DNA from: Rouxiella badensis
GTDB lineage: Bacteria > Pseudomonadota > Gammaproteobacteria > Enterobacterales > Enterobacteriaceae
Length of the DNA stretch: 64,000 bases
Reading direction: 5' to 3'
Assembly: GCA_026967495.1 (NCBI GenBank)
Contig: CP114060.1
Location: 3,968,001 to 4,032,000 of the forward strand
Shown here: positions 26,356 to 35,547 of the stretch, in pieces
Layout: each line of letters begins with the position of its first letter
Position numbering within the stretch: the first letter of the stretch is position 1
The notes under the pieces: generated by a model
What the model was told of the DNA's origin: nothing
What the model saw: the letters and a program-made list of their open reading frames with translations, nothing else
Databases searched by the model: none
Position numbers and translations under genes: made by a program

Positions 26356-26599
26356 ACAACAAATATTCCTTTAATAAGGGTCTCTGTTTAAATAGCGCGA
26401 ACATTATAGATCATCTAGACCTTATCATTGAGAGTTTTAGCTACGCTTAATTACATGCTTCGTTGGATTATTACCTTTGTCGACAACTCAATCAGAGCTA
26501 GCCGATTGAAGCAGCAGATAAAATTTTATAAAAGGTTTAACCTTTAGCGCACTCTGCGTACACTCACCAAATTGCTCGCGAACAGGATTTTTCGCCCTT

Positions 26600-28060
26600 A
26601 TGACAACATTTTATACAGTAATCAGTTGGCTTATGGTCTTCGGTTATTGGTTATTAATTGCCGGCGTTACGCTGCGCATTTTAATGAAGCGCCGTGCCGT
26701 ACCTTCGGCCATGGCCTGGTTATTGATTATCTTTATTATTCCGTTGGTTGGAATCATTGCCTATCTTTCTTTTGGTGAGCTGCATTTAGGCAAACGGCGG
26801 GCGGAACGCGCCAAGGCAATGTGGCCCTCAACCGCGCATTGGCTGAACGATCTCAAAGGTTGTCATCGAATTTTTGCTACCGAAAACAGCGATGTAGCAA
26901 AATCGCTGTTCCAGCTTTGCGAACGTCGCCAGGGAATTGGTGGCGTAAAAGGCAATCAGCTGCAACTGCTCACCACCAGCGACGACACGCTAAAATCTAT
27001 CATGCGTGATATCGAACTGGCGCGGCACAACATCGAGATGGTGTTCTATATCTGGCAACCCGGCGGCCTGGTAGATCAGGTCGCCGAGTCACTGATGGCC
27101 GCCGCGCGGCGTGGGGTGCACTGTCGACTGATGCTTGACTCCGCCGGTAGCCTGCAGTTTTTCCGCAGCCCTTACCCGGCAATGATGCGTAACGCCGGTA
27201 TCGAAGTTGTTGAAGCGCTCAAGGTAAGCCTGTTCCGCGTGTTTCTACGTCGTATGGATCTGCGCCAACACCGCAAGGTGGTGCTTATCGATAACTACGT
27301 CGCCTACAGCGGCAGCATGAATATGGTCGATCCGCGCCTGTTCAAGCAGGATGCCGGCGTGGGCCAGTGGGTTGATCTGATGGCGCGTATGGAAGGCCCA
27401 GTGGCAACCACGATGGGTATCGTCTACTCCTGCGATTGGGAGATAGAGACCGGTAAGCGTATTCTGCCGCCGGAGCCTGAGGTCAATCAAATGCCGTTCG
27501 AGCAGGAGAGCGGGCATACTATTCAGGTTATCGCCTCGGGTCCGGGATTCCCTGAAGACATGATCCATCAGGCGCTTTTGACCGCCTCGTATTCAGCGCG
27601 AGAACAGCTGGTCATGACCACGCCTTATTTCGTGCCGAGTGACGACTTATTACACGCAATTTGCACCGCCGCACAGCGTGGAGTCGACGTCAGCATTATT
27701 ATGCCAATGAAAAACGATTCAGTGATGGTCGGCTGGGCGAGCCGGGCATTTTATAACGAGCTGCTTGAGGCTGGCGTCAAGATTTACCAGTTTGAGGGCG
27801 GCCTGTTGCATACCAAAAGCATTCTGGTCGACGGGCAGTTGAGTCTGGTCGGCACGGTAAATCTGGATATGCGCAGCCTGTGGTTGAACTTTGAGATTAC
27901 GCTGGTCATTGATGACGCCGGTTTTGGTGCCGACCTAGCCGTGGTGCAGGAAGATTATCTCGCGCGCTCTCGCCTCCTCGACCCGAAGGTCTGGCTCAAG
28001 CGACCTTTCTGGCATCGTATCGTTGAGCGCCTGTTCTACTTTTTCAGTCCGTTACTGTAA
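26600..28060 (+). CDS. clsA: Cardiolipin synthase A
   Basis: Condenses two phosphatidylglycerols to cardiolipin in the inner membrane. Its 486 residues equal E. coli ClsA. Two N-terminal membrane segments (VISWLMVFGYWLLIAGVTL and AMAWLLIIFIIPLVGIIAYL) precede two phospholipase-D HKD motifs: HRKVVLIDNYVAYSGSMN near residue 224 and HTKSILVDGQLSLVGTVN near 404. The C-terminal FYFFSPLL is conserved. yciU follows downstream. Confidence 0.97.
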   Translation: MTTFYTVISWLMVFGYWLLIAGVTLRILMKRRAVPSAMAWLLIIFIIPLVGIIAYLSFGELHLGKRRAERAKAMWPSTAHWLNDLKGCHRIFATENSDVAKSLFQLCERRQGIGGVKGNQLQLLTTSDDTLKSIMRDIELARHNIEMVFYIWQPGGLVDQVAESLMAAARRGVHCRLMLDSAGSLQFFRSPYPAMMRNAGIEVVEALKVSLFRVFLRRMDLRQHRKVVLIDNYVAYSGSMNMVDPRLFKQDAGVGQWVDLMARMEGPVATTMGIVYSCDWEIETGKRILPPEPEVNQMPFEQESGHTIQVIASGPGFPEDMIHQALLTASYSAREQLVMTTPYFVPSDDLLHAICTAAQRGVDVSIIMPMKNDSVMVGWASRAFYNELLEAGVKIYQFEGGLLHTKSILVDGQLSLVGTVNLDMRSLWLNFEITLVIDDAGFGADLAVVQEDYLARSRLLDPKVWLKRPFWHRIVERLFYFFSPLL

Positions 28061-28173
28061 AAGCAGCGGCGAGAATGTTCTAATAGGTCATGTCATAAGG
28101 AGTCGGCCACGAGGCGCAGTCGCTGCATCCTGCCGATGGCTTATCACACCACAAACTATTGAATGAGAAGAAT

Positions 28174-28498
28174 ATGGATCTGAATAATCGCCTGACCGAA
28201 GACGAAACCCTTGAGCAAGCCTACGACATCTTCCTCGAACTGGCTGGAGATAACTTGGATCCTGCGGATATCCTGATCTTTAACCTGCAGTTTGAGGAGC
28301 GCGGTGGCGCAGAACTGTATGACCCTGCCGAAGACTGGGCCGAGCACGTTGATTTTGACCTTAACCCCGACTTCTTCGCTGAAGTCGTTATTGGTCTAGC
28401 CGACGCAGACGGTGAGTCCCATCAACGACGTCTTTGCTCGCGTGCTGCTATGCCGTGAAAAAGACCATAAGCTTTGCCATATTCTGTGGAAAGAGTGA
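28174..28498 (+). CDS. yciU: YciU family protein (frameshifted)
   Basis: UPF0263 acidic protein of unknown function, about 107 residues when corrected (E. coli 109). MDLNNRLTEDETLEQAYDIF and HVDFDLNPDFFAEVVIGLA are nearly identical to E. coli. After GLADADGE the frame is lost by an extra C in the ccc run at 28418-28420. Dropping it gives INDVFARVLLCREKDHKLCH and the usual C-terminal ILWKE before a TGA at 28496-28498. I start at 28174 (AGAAG upstream) rather than at the in-frame ATG 15 bases earlier. Confidence 0.88.
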
Positions 28499-28523
28499 TG
28501 CGTTAACGCGCGTACCACAAAAG

Positions 28524-28556
28524 AAAAACCCCGCCACTGTGCGGGGTTTTTTGTCT
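28524..28556. terminator. Bidirectional terminator between yciU and oppF
   Basis: The stem aaaaaccccgc/gcggggttttt with a cactgt loop lies between converging genes. Confidence 0.88.
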
Positions 28557-28569
28557 TTGCGCCGGCAGA

Positions 28570-29607
28570 TTATAACGGATCGACCTTCAAACAAGACACG
28601 GCGTGGCGGAAGCTTCCCTCAAGCAGAGGGCGCGTATTGGCGCATTCCGGCCCGGCAATCGGACAGCGGGTACGGAACACGCATCCCGACGGCGGGTTAA
28701 TCGGCGACGGCAACTCTCCCTCCAGCAGCTGAATGGTCTTGTTACGCTCCTTGTCCGGGTCCGGTACAGGTACCGCCGACATCAGCGCACGCGTGTATGG
28801 GTGCAGCGGATTATGATAGACCTCGTCATAGGTCCCCAGCTCCACGGCGTGGCCAAGATACATCACCAGCACGCGGTCGGAGATGTGCTTAACCACCGCC
28901 AAATCATGGGCGATAAAGATAAGCGACAGGCCCATCTCACGCTGCAACTGTTGCAGCAGGTTGACGACCTGGGCCTGAATCGAGACGTCCAGTGCCGAGA
29001 CCGGCTCGTCACAAATCACCAGCTTGGGTTCAAGGATAAGCGCACGTGCGATACCGATACGCTGACACTGACCGCCGGAAAACTCGTGCGGATAGCGGTT
29101 GATCAGGTTGGGCAGCAGGCCAACCTTCAGCATCATCGCCTTAACCTTCTCCTTAACCTGCTGTTTCGGCATTTTTGGATTATAGGTGCGCAGCGGCTCG
29201 GCGATTATCTCACCTATCGTCATACGCGGGTTGAGCGAGGCCAGCGGATCCTGGAAGATCATCTGGATATCGCTGCGCGTATTGCGCCATTCGGCAGCAG
29301 ACATATTCAGCAGGTCTTTACCCAACCAGGCTACGCGGCCGTCGGTGGCCTTAACCAGCCCAATCAGCGCACGAGCAAAGGTCGATTTACCACAGCCCGA
29401 CTCACCTACCACGCCGAGCGTTTCGCCTTCATACAGGCGCAGACTAACGCCATCGACCGCCTTCAGAGTTTTTGAGGGTTGCCAGAACCACTGCTTGCCG
29501 TCTTTGATGTCGAAATGCACCTTCAGGTCGGCGACCTCAAGCAGCACTTTTCTCTGGTCCACGGGAGAGGTATCCGGCGCCGGAGTTATACTAATCACTT
29601 CGCTCAT
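28570..29607 (-). CDS. oppF: Oligopeptide ABC transporter ATP-binding protein OppF
   Basis: One of two ATPases driving uptake of oligopeptides, including recycled murein peptides. It is 345 residues from ATG 29607 (GGAGGAACTAGT upstream). Walker A is GVVGESGCGKSTFARALIG, the Q-loop is MIFQDPLASLNPRM, the signature is HEFSGGQCQRIGIARAL and Walker B is LVICDEPVSALDVS. The C-terminal oligopeptide/dipeptide extension has the cysteine pattern CVFRTRCPIAGPECA, typical of this transporter class. The start overlaps the oppD stop by four bases. Confidence 0.97.
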   Translation of the reverse strand: MSEVISITPAPDTSPVDQRKVLLEVADLKVHFDIKDGKQWFWQPSKTLKAVDGVSLRLYEGETLGVVGESGCGKSTFARALIGLVKATDGRVAWLGKDLLNMSAAEWRNTRSDIQMIFQDPLASLNPRMTIGEIIAEPLRTYNPKMPKQQVKEKVKAMMLKVGLLPNLINRYPHEFSGGQCQRIGIARALILEPKLVICDEPVSALDVSIQAQVVNLLQQLQREMGLSLIFIAHDLAVVKHISDRVLVMYLGHAVELGTYDEVYHNPLHPYTRALMSAVPVPDPDKERNKTIQLLEGELPSPINPPSGCVFRTRCPIAGPECANTRPLLEGSFRHAVSCLKVDPL

Positions 29608-30625
29608 ACTAGTTCCTCCACGGGCTTGAAGCAGGCACGCAGGCGACCATCGCCAAAGCGCTCTAACGCAGGGGCCGTCGCACAGATTTCGGTGGCGTAC
29701 GGACAGCGAGGTTGGAATGGACACCCCTTCGGCAGGCGCAGCAGGTTAGGCGGATTGCCCGGGATGGTCAGCAAAGACTCACCCTCAGCGTCGAGGCGCG
29801 GCACTGCATTCAGCAGACCCACAGAATAAGGATGGCTCGGGGTGTAAAACACGTCGCGCGCCTGACCGTATTCCATAGTCCGCCCTGCATACATCACCAG
29901 CACCTTGTCACAAATGCCCGCAACGACGCCGAGATCGTGGGTAATCATGATGATCGCGGTATTAAACTCGTGCTTCAGTTCGTTCAGCAGGGTCATAATT
30001 TGCGCCTGCACGGTCACGTCCAGCGCGGTTGTTGGCTCATCGGCAATCAGCAGTTTTGGACTGCACAGCAGCGCCATCGCTATCATCACGCGTTGACGCA
30101 TCCCGCCTGAAAATTCGTGTGGATACATCTTCATACGCTTGCGGGCTTCGGGCATCTTGACCGCGTCGAGCATGCGAATCGATCCTTCAAACGCCTCGGA
30201 ACGGCTCATGTGCTTATGCAGCATCAGCACTTCCATCAGCTGCTCACCCACCTTCATGTAAGGATTTAGTGAAGTCATTGGGTCCTGGAAAATCATCGAA
30301 ATCTGCTCGGCACGCAGTTTATTCAACTGCTTTTGCGGAAGATTAAGAATCTCACGGCCGTTGAATTTTGCCGATCCGCCGATGCGCCCGTTGCTTGCCA
30401 GCAGCCCCATAAGCGCAAACGCGGTCTGCGATTTACCGGAGCCAGACTCACCGACGATGCCCAGTGTCTCTCCGGCGCGCAGGTCGAAATTAAGATCGTT
30501 AACCGCGGTCACGTCACCGTCGGGCGTGCCAAAAGTCACACGCAGGTCTTTCACGTCCAGCAGAACCGGTGGCGCATCGACCTCGATGGCCTGTGGAGTG
30601 CGGGGGTATGTTCAATGGTGCTCAT
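29604..30625 (-). CDS. oppD: Oligopeptide ABC transporter ATP-binding protein OppD (frameshifted near N-terminus)
   Basis: Partner ATPase of OppF. From ATG 30625 (AAGGAG upstream, directly after oppC) the frame reads MSTIEHTPALHRPS and stops early. Adding one base to the five-G run at 30602-30606 gives MSTIEHTPRTPQAIEVDAPP and continues into VLLDVKDLRVTF. Walker A is GIVGESGSGKSQTAFALMG, signature HEFSGGMRQRVMIAMAL, Walker B LLIADEPTTALDVT, and the C-terminal cysteine cluster CPFQPRCPYATEIC. Corrected length is about 340 residues (E. coli 337). Confidence 0.94.
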
Positions 30626-30636
30626 CATCGCACTCC

Positions 30637-31548
30637 TTAACGATCTTTCGGATCGAGCGCATCACGCAGCCCGTCGCCGATAAAGTTGAAACAAAACAGC
30701 GTCACGACCAAGAAGCCAGCCGGGAAGAACAGCAGCCAGGGTGACACTTCCATCGAGTTAGCGCCGTCGCTCAGCAGCGCGCCCCAGCTGCTTAATGGCT
30801 CTTGTGTTCCCAACCCGAGGAAGCTCAGGAAGGACTCAAACAGGATCATGCTCGGCACCAGCAAAGAGGCGTAAACCACCACCACACCCAGTACGTTGGG
30901 GACGATATGGCGCAGTACGATATTCCACGTCGAGACGCCGCTGACCAGCGCGGCCTCAATAAACTCTTTACGTTTCAGGCTCAGCGTTTGCCCACGGACG
31001 ATACGCGCCATGTCCAGCCATGACACCATGCCGATGGCAACGAAAATCAGGAAGATGTTCTGTCCGAAGAACGTCACCAGCAGGATGACGAAGAACATGA
31101 ACGGGAAGGAGTTGAGGATTTCCAGCAAACGCATCATTGCGGAGTCGATTTTACCGCCCAGATAGCCCGAAACTGAACCGTAAAGCGTGCCGAGCACCAC
31201 GGCTACCAGCGCGGCAGATACGCCAACCAGCAGCGAAATGCGGCCGCCGATAGCAACGCGCACCAGCAGGTCGCGGCCCGACGAGTCGGTGCCAAAATAG
31301 TGACCGGAGGCAATATCAGGCGCGGCCGACATCATGTTCCAGTCGGTATCGTCGTAGCGGAAATGCGCCAGCATCGGGGCAAAGGTCACGAACAAGGCGA
31401 TAACCGCCAGTACGACCAGGCTAGTCACCGCTGCTCGGTTATGAATAAAGCGGCGACGGGCGTCCTGCCACAGACTGCGCCCTTCTATCTCCAGCTTCTC
31501 TGTAAATTGCTCCAGAGCCTCGCTGTTTTTCTTCTTGGTTAACATCAT
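30637..31548 (-). CDS. oppC: Oligopeptide ABC transporter permease OppC
   Basis: Inner membrane permease, 303 residues (E. coli 302). N-terminal extension and first helix (AAVTSLVVLAVIALFVTFAP), then the BPD-type permease domain. The EAA-loop segment EAALVSGVSTWNIVLRHIVP contacts the ATPases. GTDSSGRDLL is the usual periplasmic motif of the DppC/OppC class. GGAG lies seven bases before the ATG; the gene is 15 bases after oppB. Confidence 0.97.
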   Translation of the reverse strand: MMLTKKKNSEALEQFTEKLEIEGRSLWQDARRRFIHNRAAVTSLVVLAVIALFVTFAPMLAHFRYDDTDWNMMSAAPDIASGHYFGTDSSGRDLLVRVAIGGRISLLVGVSAALVAVVLGTLYGSVSGYLGGKIDSAMMRLLEILNSFPFMFFVILLVTFFGQNIFLIFVAIGMVSWLDMARIVRGQTLSLKRKEFIEAALVSGVSTWNIVLRHIVPNVLGVVVVYASLLVPSMILFESFLSFLGLGTQEPLSSWGALLSDGANSMEVSPWLLFFPAGFLVVTLFCFNFIGDGLRDALDPKDR

Positions 31549-31563
31549 TGGCGTGCTCCAGTA

Positions 31564-32484
31564 TTAATAACGGATTTTCGGATCGATCACGGCGTACAGC
31601 ACGTCAACGATCGCGTTAAACAGGATAGTCAGGGCACCGACCAAAATGGTCAGGCTCAATACCAGCGAGTAGTCACGGTTTAATGCACCGTTAACGAACA
31701 GCTGACCGATACCCGGAAGTCCGTAAATACTTTCGATAACCATTGAACCGGTGATAATACCGACGAAGGCAGGCCCCATGTAGGAGATAACCGGCAACAA
31801 GGCAGGTTTCAGCGCGTGACGGAAGATGATGCGACGCATCGGCAGGCCTTTGGCGCGCGCGGTGCGGATAAAGTTGGAGTGCAACACTTCAATCATCGAA
31901 CCACGGGTAATACGCGCGATGCTGGCGATATAGGCCAGAGAAAGCGCCACCATCGGCAGCACCATATATTTGAAGCCACCGTTATGCCAGCCGCCGCCAG
32001 GGAGCCACTTGAGCATGATGGAGAAGATCAAAACCAATAAGGGCGCGACCACAAAACTGGGTATTACCACCCCGGTCATGGCAAAGCCCATCACCGTGTA
32101 GTCCCACTTGGTATTTTGATTCAGCGCGGCGATGACGCCGGCAGTAACGCCGAGAACGATGGCCAGAATAAAGGCAGCAAGACCTAATTTCGCCGAAACC
32201 GGGAACGACGTGGCGACCAAATCGTTGACGCTATAGTCTTTATATTTGAACGAAGGACCAAAATCACCGTGGGCCAATTGTTCTAAATAATGGAAATACT
32301 GTTTGTACATCGGATCATTGAGGTGATATTTCGCCTCAATGTTGGCCATCACTTCTGGCGGCAGATTACGCTCGCCGGTAAACGGACTACCGGGGGCAAG
32401 GCGCATCATAAAAAACGAAATCGTGATCAGAATGAAAAGCGTCGGAATAGCTTCCAGACAGCGGCGTAAAATAAACTTTAACAT
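31564..32484 (-). CDS. oppB: Oligopeptide ABC transporter permease OppB
   Basis: Second inner membrane permease, 306 residues as in E. coli. It begins MLKFILRRCLEAIPTLFILI. Six membrane helices are expected; the EAA loop is seen in RTARAKGLPMRRIIFRHALK and the C-terminal ILFNAIVDVLYAVIDPKIRY is conserved. It is separated from oppA by about 90 bases that hold a hairpin. Confidence 0.97.
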   Translation of the reverse strand: MLKFILRRCLEAIPTLFILITISFFMMRLAPGSPFTGERNLPPEVMANIEAKYHLNDPMYKQYFHYLEQLAHGDFGPSFKYKDYSVNDLVATSFPVSAKLGLAAFILAIVLGVTAGVIAALNQNTKWDYTVMGFAMTGVVIPSFVVAPLLVLIFSIMLKWLPGGGWHNGGFKYMVLPMVALSLAYIASIARITRGSMIEVLHSNFIRTARAKGLPMRRIIFRHALKPALLPVISYMGPAFVGIITGSMVIESIYGLPGIGQLFVNGALNRDYSLVLSLTILVGALTILFNAIVDVLYAVIDPKIRY

Positions 32485-32535
32485 TGCTCGTACCTGCTTT
32501 GCTCAGCCAGTTGCTGAAGTCTCAATCAAACACAA

Positions 32536-32566
32536 AAGCAGAGCGGCTCGGGTAACCGCCCTGCTT
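32536..32566 (-). repeat. Hairpin between oppA and oppB
   Basis: Arms aagcag-agcgg (32536-32546) and ccgcc-ctgctt (32556-32566) pair with one mismatch around a nine-base loop. There is no T-run, so it is more likely an RNA-stabilising or partial-termination structure that raises oppA over oppBCDF. Confidence 0.6.
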
Positions 32567-32575
32567 CCTCATTAT

Positions 32576-34222
32576 TTAGTGCTTGATGATGTAGAGATCT
32601 TTGTCGTAAACGTTATCCTGCGGATCTTTACCACTGTAACCCCCCACGTATTGCTTAACCATACGGGCGTTCACATAGTAATAAACCGGCACGATCGGCG
32701 AGTCTTTATCCAGCTGCTGTTCCGCTTTCTGATAGAAATCGGCGCGCTCTTCGTCTGTTTTCGCCTTCAGTGCATCAGCAATAATTGTGTCGAACGCCGG
32801 GCTCTTATAGTGCGCGGTGTTGTTGCTGCTGTCGGAAAGCATGATGTTCAGGAAAGAGGTCGGCTCGTTATAGTCGGAGCACCAACCGGCACGGGCGACG
32901 TCAAAGTTGCCCTGATGACGAGTTTCGAGGAAGGTTTTCCATTCCTGGTTTTCGAGTTTTACGTCTACGCCGAGGTTTTTCTTCCAGATAGCAGCGGCGG
33001 CGATAGCCAGTTTCTTGTGCAGGTCGGAAGAGTTGTAAAGCAGGTTGAAAGTCAGAGGCTTATCGGCGGTATAACCGGCTTCGGCCAACAGTTTTCGACC
33101 TTCCGCGTTACGCTGTTCTTGAGTTTCTTTAAACCATGCTGGCGGCGTCAGCTTGCCATAGGTTCCGTCGGTGTATGGCGGAGTGAAACCGTAAGCCGGC
33201 AGGTCGCCCTGGGCTTTAACCTTGTTGACGATAATGTCGCGATCCAACCCCAGCTTGAGGGCGGTACGAACACGGTTATCGTTGAACGGCGCTTTCTGGT
33301 TGTTAATCTCGTAATAGTAGGTACACAGATACGGGTCAGCGTGCAGCTCTTTCGGGCTGTCTTTCTTCAGCATCTGGAACAACTCGATCGGCAAGTTGTT
33401 GTAGGTCATGTCGATTTCACCGCTGCGGTAGCGGTTAACGTCAGAAACCTCGGAAGAGATTGGCAGGAAGGTCACCTGATTCAGCACGGTTTTCGCGTTG
33501 TCCCAGTAGTCCGGGTTACGTACCAGCACGATACGTTCGTTAACGGTCCAGGTTTTCAGTTTGAACGCGCCATTGCCAACATAGTTTTCAGGCAGAGTCC
33601 ATTTGTCGCCAAACTTCTCGACCGCAGGCTTGTACACCGGCTTCATGGCGGTGTGGGAAAGCATTTTCACAAAATAAGGCACCGGCTCGCTCAAGGTGAC
33701 TTCCAGAGTGTGGTCATCGATGGCTTTGACACCGAGCGTGTCCGGGCTTTTCTTACCGGCGATGATATCGTCGATATTCACAATGTGGCCGTATTGTAGG
33801 TAGCTTTCATACGGAGAGGCGGTTTTCGGGTCAGCCAGGCGTTCCCAGCTGTAAACGAAATCAGCGGCGGTTACCGGCTGGCCATTTGACCATTTGGCGT
33901 CTTTGCGCAGATGGAAGGTCCAGACTTTAAAGTCTTTGTTTTCCCAGCTTTCAGCTACGCCCGGTACCACGCTACCGTCTTTGACGTTGGTGTCTACCAG
34001 ACCTTCGAGCAGGTCACGAATAACGTTGGACTCAGGCACGCCCTCAACCTTGTGCGGGTCAAGCGACTGAACTTCATCGCCGTTGTTACGAACCAGCTCT
34101 TGCTTGGCGGCCAATTGAACGCCAGCCGGAACGACGGCGGCGAAGCTGCTGGTGGAGGTTACTGCACCAAATGCAGCCAGGATACCGGCGGCGAGAAGGT
34201 GTTTTTTTGTGATGTTGGTCAT
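32576..34222 (-). CDS. oppA: Periplasmic oligopeptide-binding protein OppA
   Basis: Solute-binding protein (SBP family 5) that captures 2-5 residue peptides of almost any sequence. It is 548 residues from ATG 34222 (GGAG upstream). The signal peptide is MTNITKKHLLAAGILAAFGA with cleavage expected near SSFA/AV. Family features: DEVQSLDPHKVEGVPESNV, the SBP5 motif region KVWTFHLRKDAKWSNGQPVT, GNGAFKLKTW and ARAGWCSDYNEPTSFL. It heads the opp operon. A hairpin gcctgtttacaggc lies in its 5' leader (about 34249-34262). Confidence 0.97.
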   Translation of the reverse strand: MTNITKKHLLAAGILAAFGAVTSTSSFAAVVPAGVQLAAKQELVRNNGDEVQSLDPHKVEGVPESNVIRDLLEGLVDTNVKDGSVVPGVAESWENKDFKVWTFHLRKDAKWSNGQPVTAADFVYSWERLADPKTASPYESYLQYGHIVNIDDIIAGKKSPDTLGVKAIDDHTLEVTLSEPVPYFVKMLSHTAMKPVYKPAVEKFGDKWTLPENYVGNGAFKLKTWTVNERIVLVRNPDYWDNAKTVLNQVTFLPISSEVSDVNRYRSGEIDMTYNNLPIELFQMLKKDSPKELHADPYLCTYYYEINNQKAPFNDNRVRTALKLGLDRDIIVNKVKAQGDLPAYGFTPPYTDGTYGKLTPPAWFKETQEQRNAEGRKLLAEAGYTADKPLTFNLLYNSSDLHKKLAIAAAAIWKKNLGVDVKLENQEWKTFLETRHQGNFDVARAGWCSDYNEPTSFLNIMLSDSSNNTAHYKSPAFDTIIADALKAKTDEERADFYQKAEQQLDKDSPIVPVYYYVNARMVKQYVGGYSGKDPQDNVYDKDLYIIKH

Positions 34223-35547
34223 TAATATCAACTCCAATTGTTATTATTTGCCTGTAAACAGGCCAACCCCTTCCGGGTTTAGTTTCGCGATGAGCAGGAA
34301 CGAATTACTCACGTAGAAACGGTAAGTAGTCAGTTAATCGCGCTGGATTAACACCCCTATTGCATTACCTTCACTGCGTTATTACCTCACAGGAATAAAG
34401 TTACCTTTACCTCGTGAAGCGCTTGTTGACTAAGGCTTTTATTCACAATCCATTGCAGGAAATGTGCAAAGCGTCCCCTTCGATTAATTAAAGTCGTGGG
34501 TGAAGTTATTTATATTTTCGAAAAGCAGAGAGAATTGATTTTCAATGTCAGAGTAAAGGCGCGTTGTCGTATCCAGCTGCTTTGAATTTGAGGAATCGCC
34601 TTGTATAACGGGCGCTGCAGCTTGATGGGTACATTTTTTGTTCAACCGCGCTCTCTCCTGAAAAAGTGAAAAAGAAGTCTTTAAGCTCTTGGCTGGTAAA
34701 GCTCTAGCAAGATCCGTTCTCACTTCGGCGATATGCCGAAACATTTTCCATTTGGGAATGTGGCCGAAAATTATCAGATGAAAAATTTTCGCGCCAATAA
34801 ATTTTACGGAAATGTTAACCAATTCTATTTTATCCGACCCTGCAGGTAGACTGACCAGTGAGTTCCAGGCAACAAAAATCAACTTAATATCTTGTTATTA
34901 AAATATTTTTTAAAATTTTAGCACTAAAATTAAGTCAGCTTTATGATTAAAAATTGCACTGACACATTACGTTAACATAAGCTTACTTTTAAGAATAAAC
35001 CCCTGTTAAGTGCGAGGTAAACACTAATAACATCTCGTCACGGCATGTACAAGTGCTACAGAATGATGTGATTAATTTAACGTCAAAACGGGCAATAAAA
35101 GTCGAAAAAAGTGCCTGAAATGGCAAAGAAAAGGGTAATAAATAGGAGTCTTAAGGACGATAGAGGGCAAGAGGCAATTTTATGCCACATTTGGGTGCAG
35201 CAGCACATTTTAGAGTCATTAGATGCACTATTATAATGCGCCACATTATTAGATTTGGTAATAATTGTTCAATTGTGTGATCGCCATCGGTTTTAATAAT
35301 CTGATTTCGAATTTAAACACCCTGCACCTATCTTTATAATCCCGCGGCAATAATTCCCCTCCGTTATATCTTATTTAATGTTTAGCGCGGTATTTTACTT
35401 GATGGGTACCGCTATAAAACAGAAATGCGCATAAAGTACCACCCTCCACTCTTAGCCCCCTCGGCTATGCTTAAGGTGAATTATCGACTCGTTCAGGGGA
35501 TGCATGACGTACTGAACCTATAACCTGAAAACAACAGGAGATGTTCA
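34223..35547. other. Long AT-rich intergenic region between oppA and the Hsp100 gene
   Basis: About 1.3 kb between divergent genes. The first 120 bases are the oppA leader. One minus-strand frame (34484-34882, 132 codons, starting MIFVAWNSLVSLPAG) is present, but I recognise no family in it, see no good ribosome binding site, and rate it unlikely. The rest (34880-35500) is markedly AT-rich with several TATAAT-like stretches. No tRNA and no hairpin with a clear T-run was found. Confidence 0.5.

Noticed and set aside
32339..33799. 486-codon plus-strand frame opposite oppA/oppB
   Set aside because: Antisense shadow of the oppA and oppB coding sequence with no supporting signal or family.
34484..34882. 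132-codon minus-strand frame upstream of oppA
   Set aside because: No family recognised, no good start signal, AT-rich background; more likely chance. Mentioned only within the gap entry.
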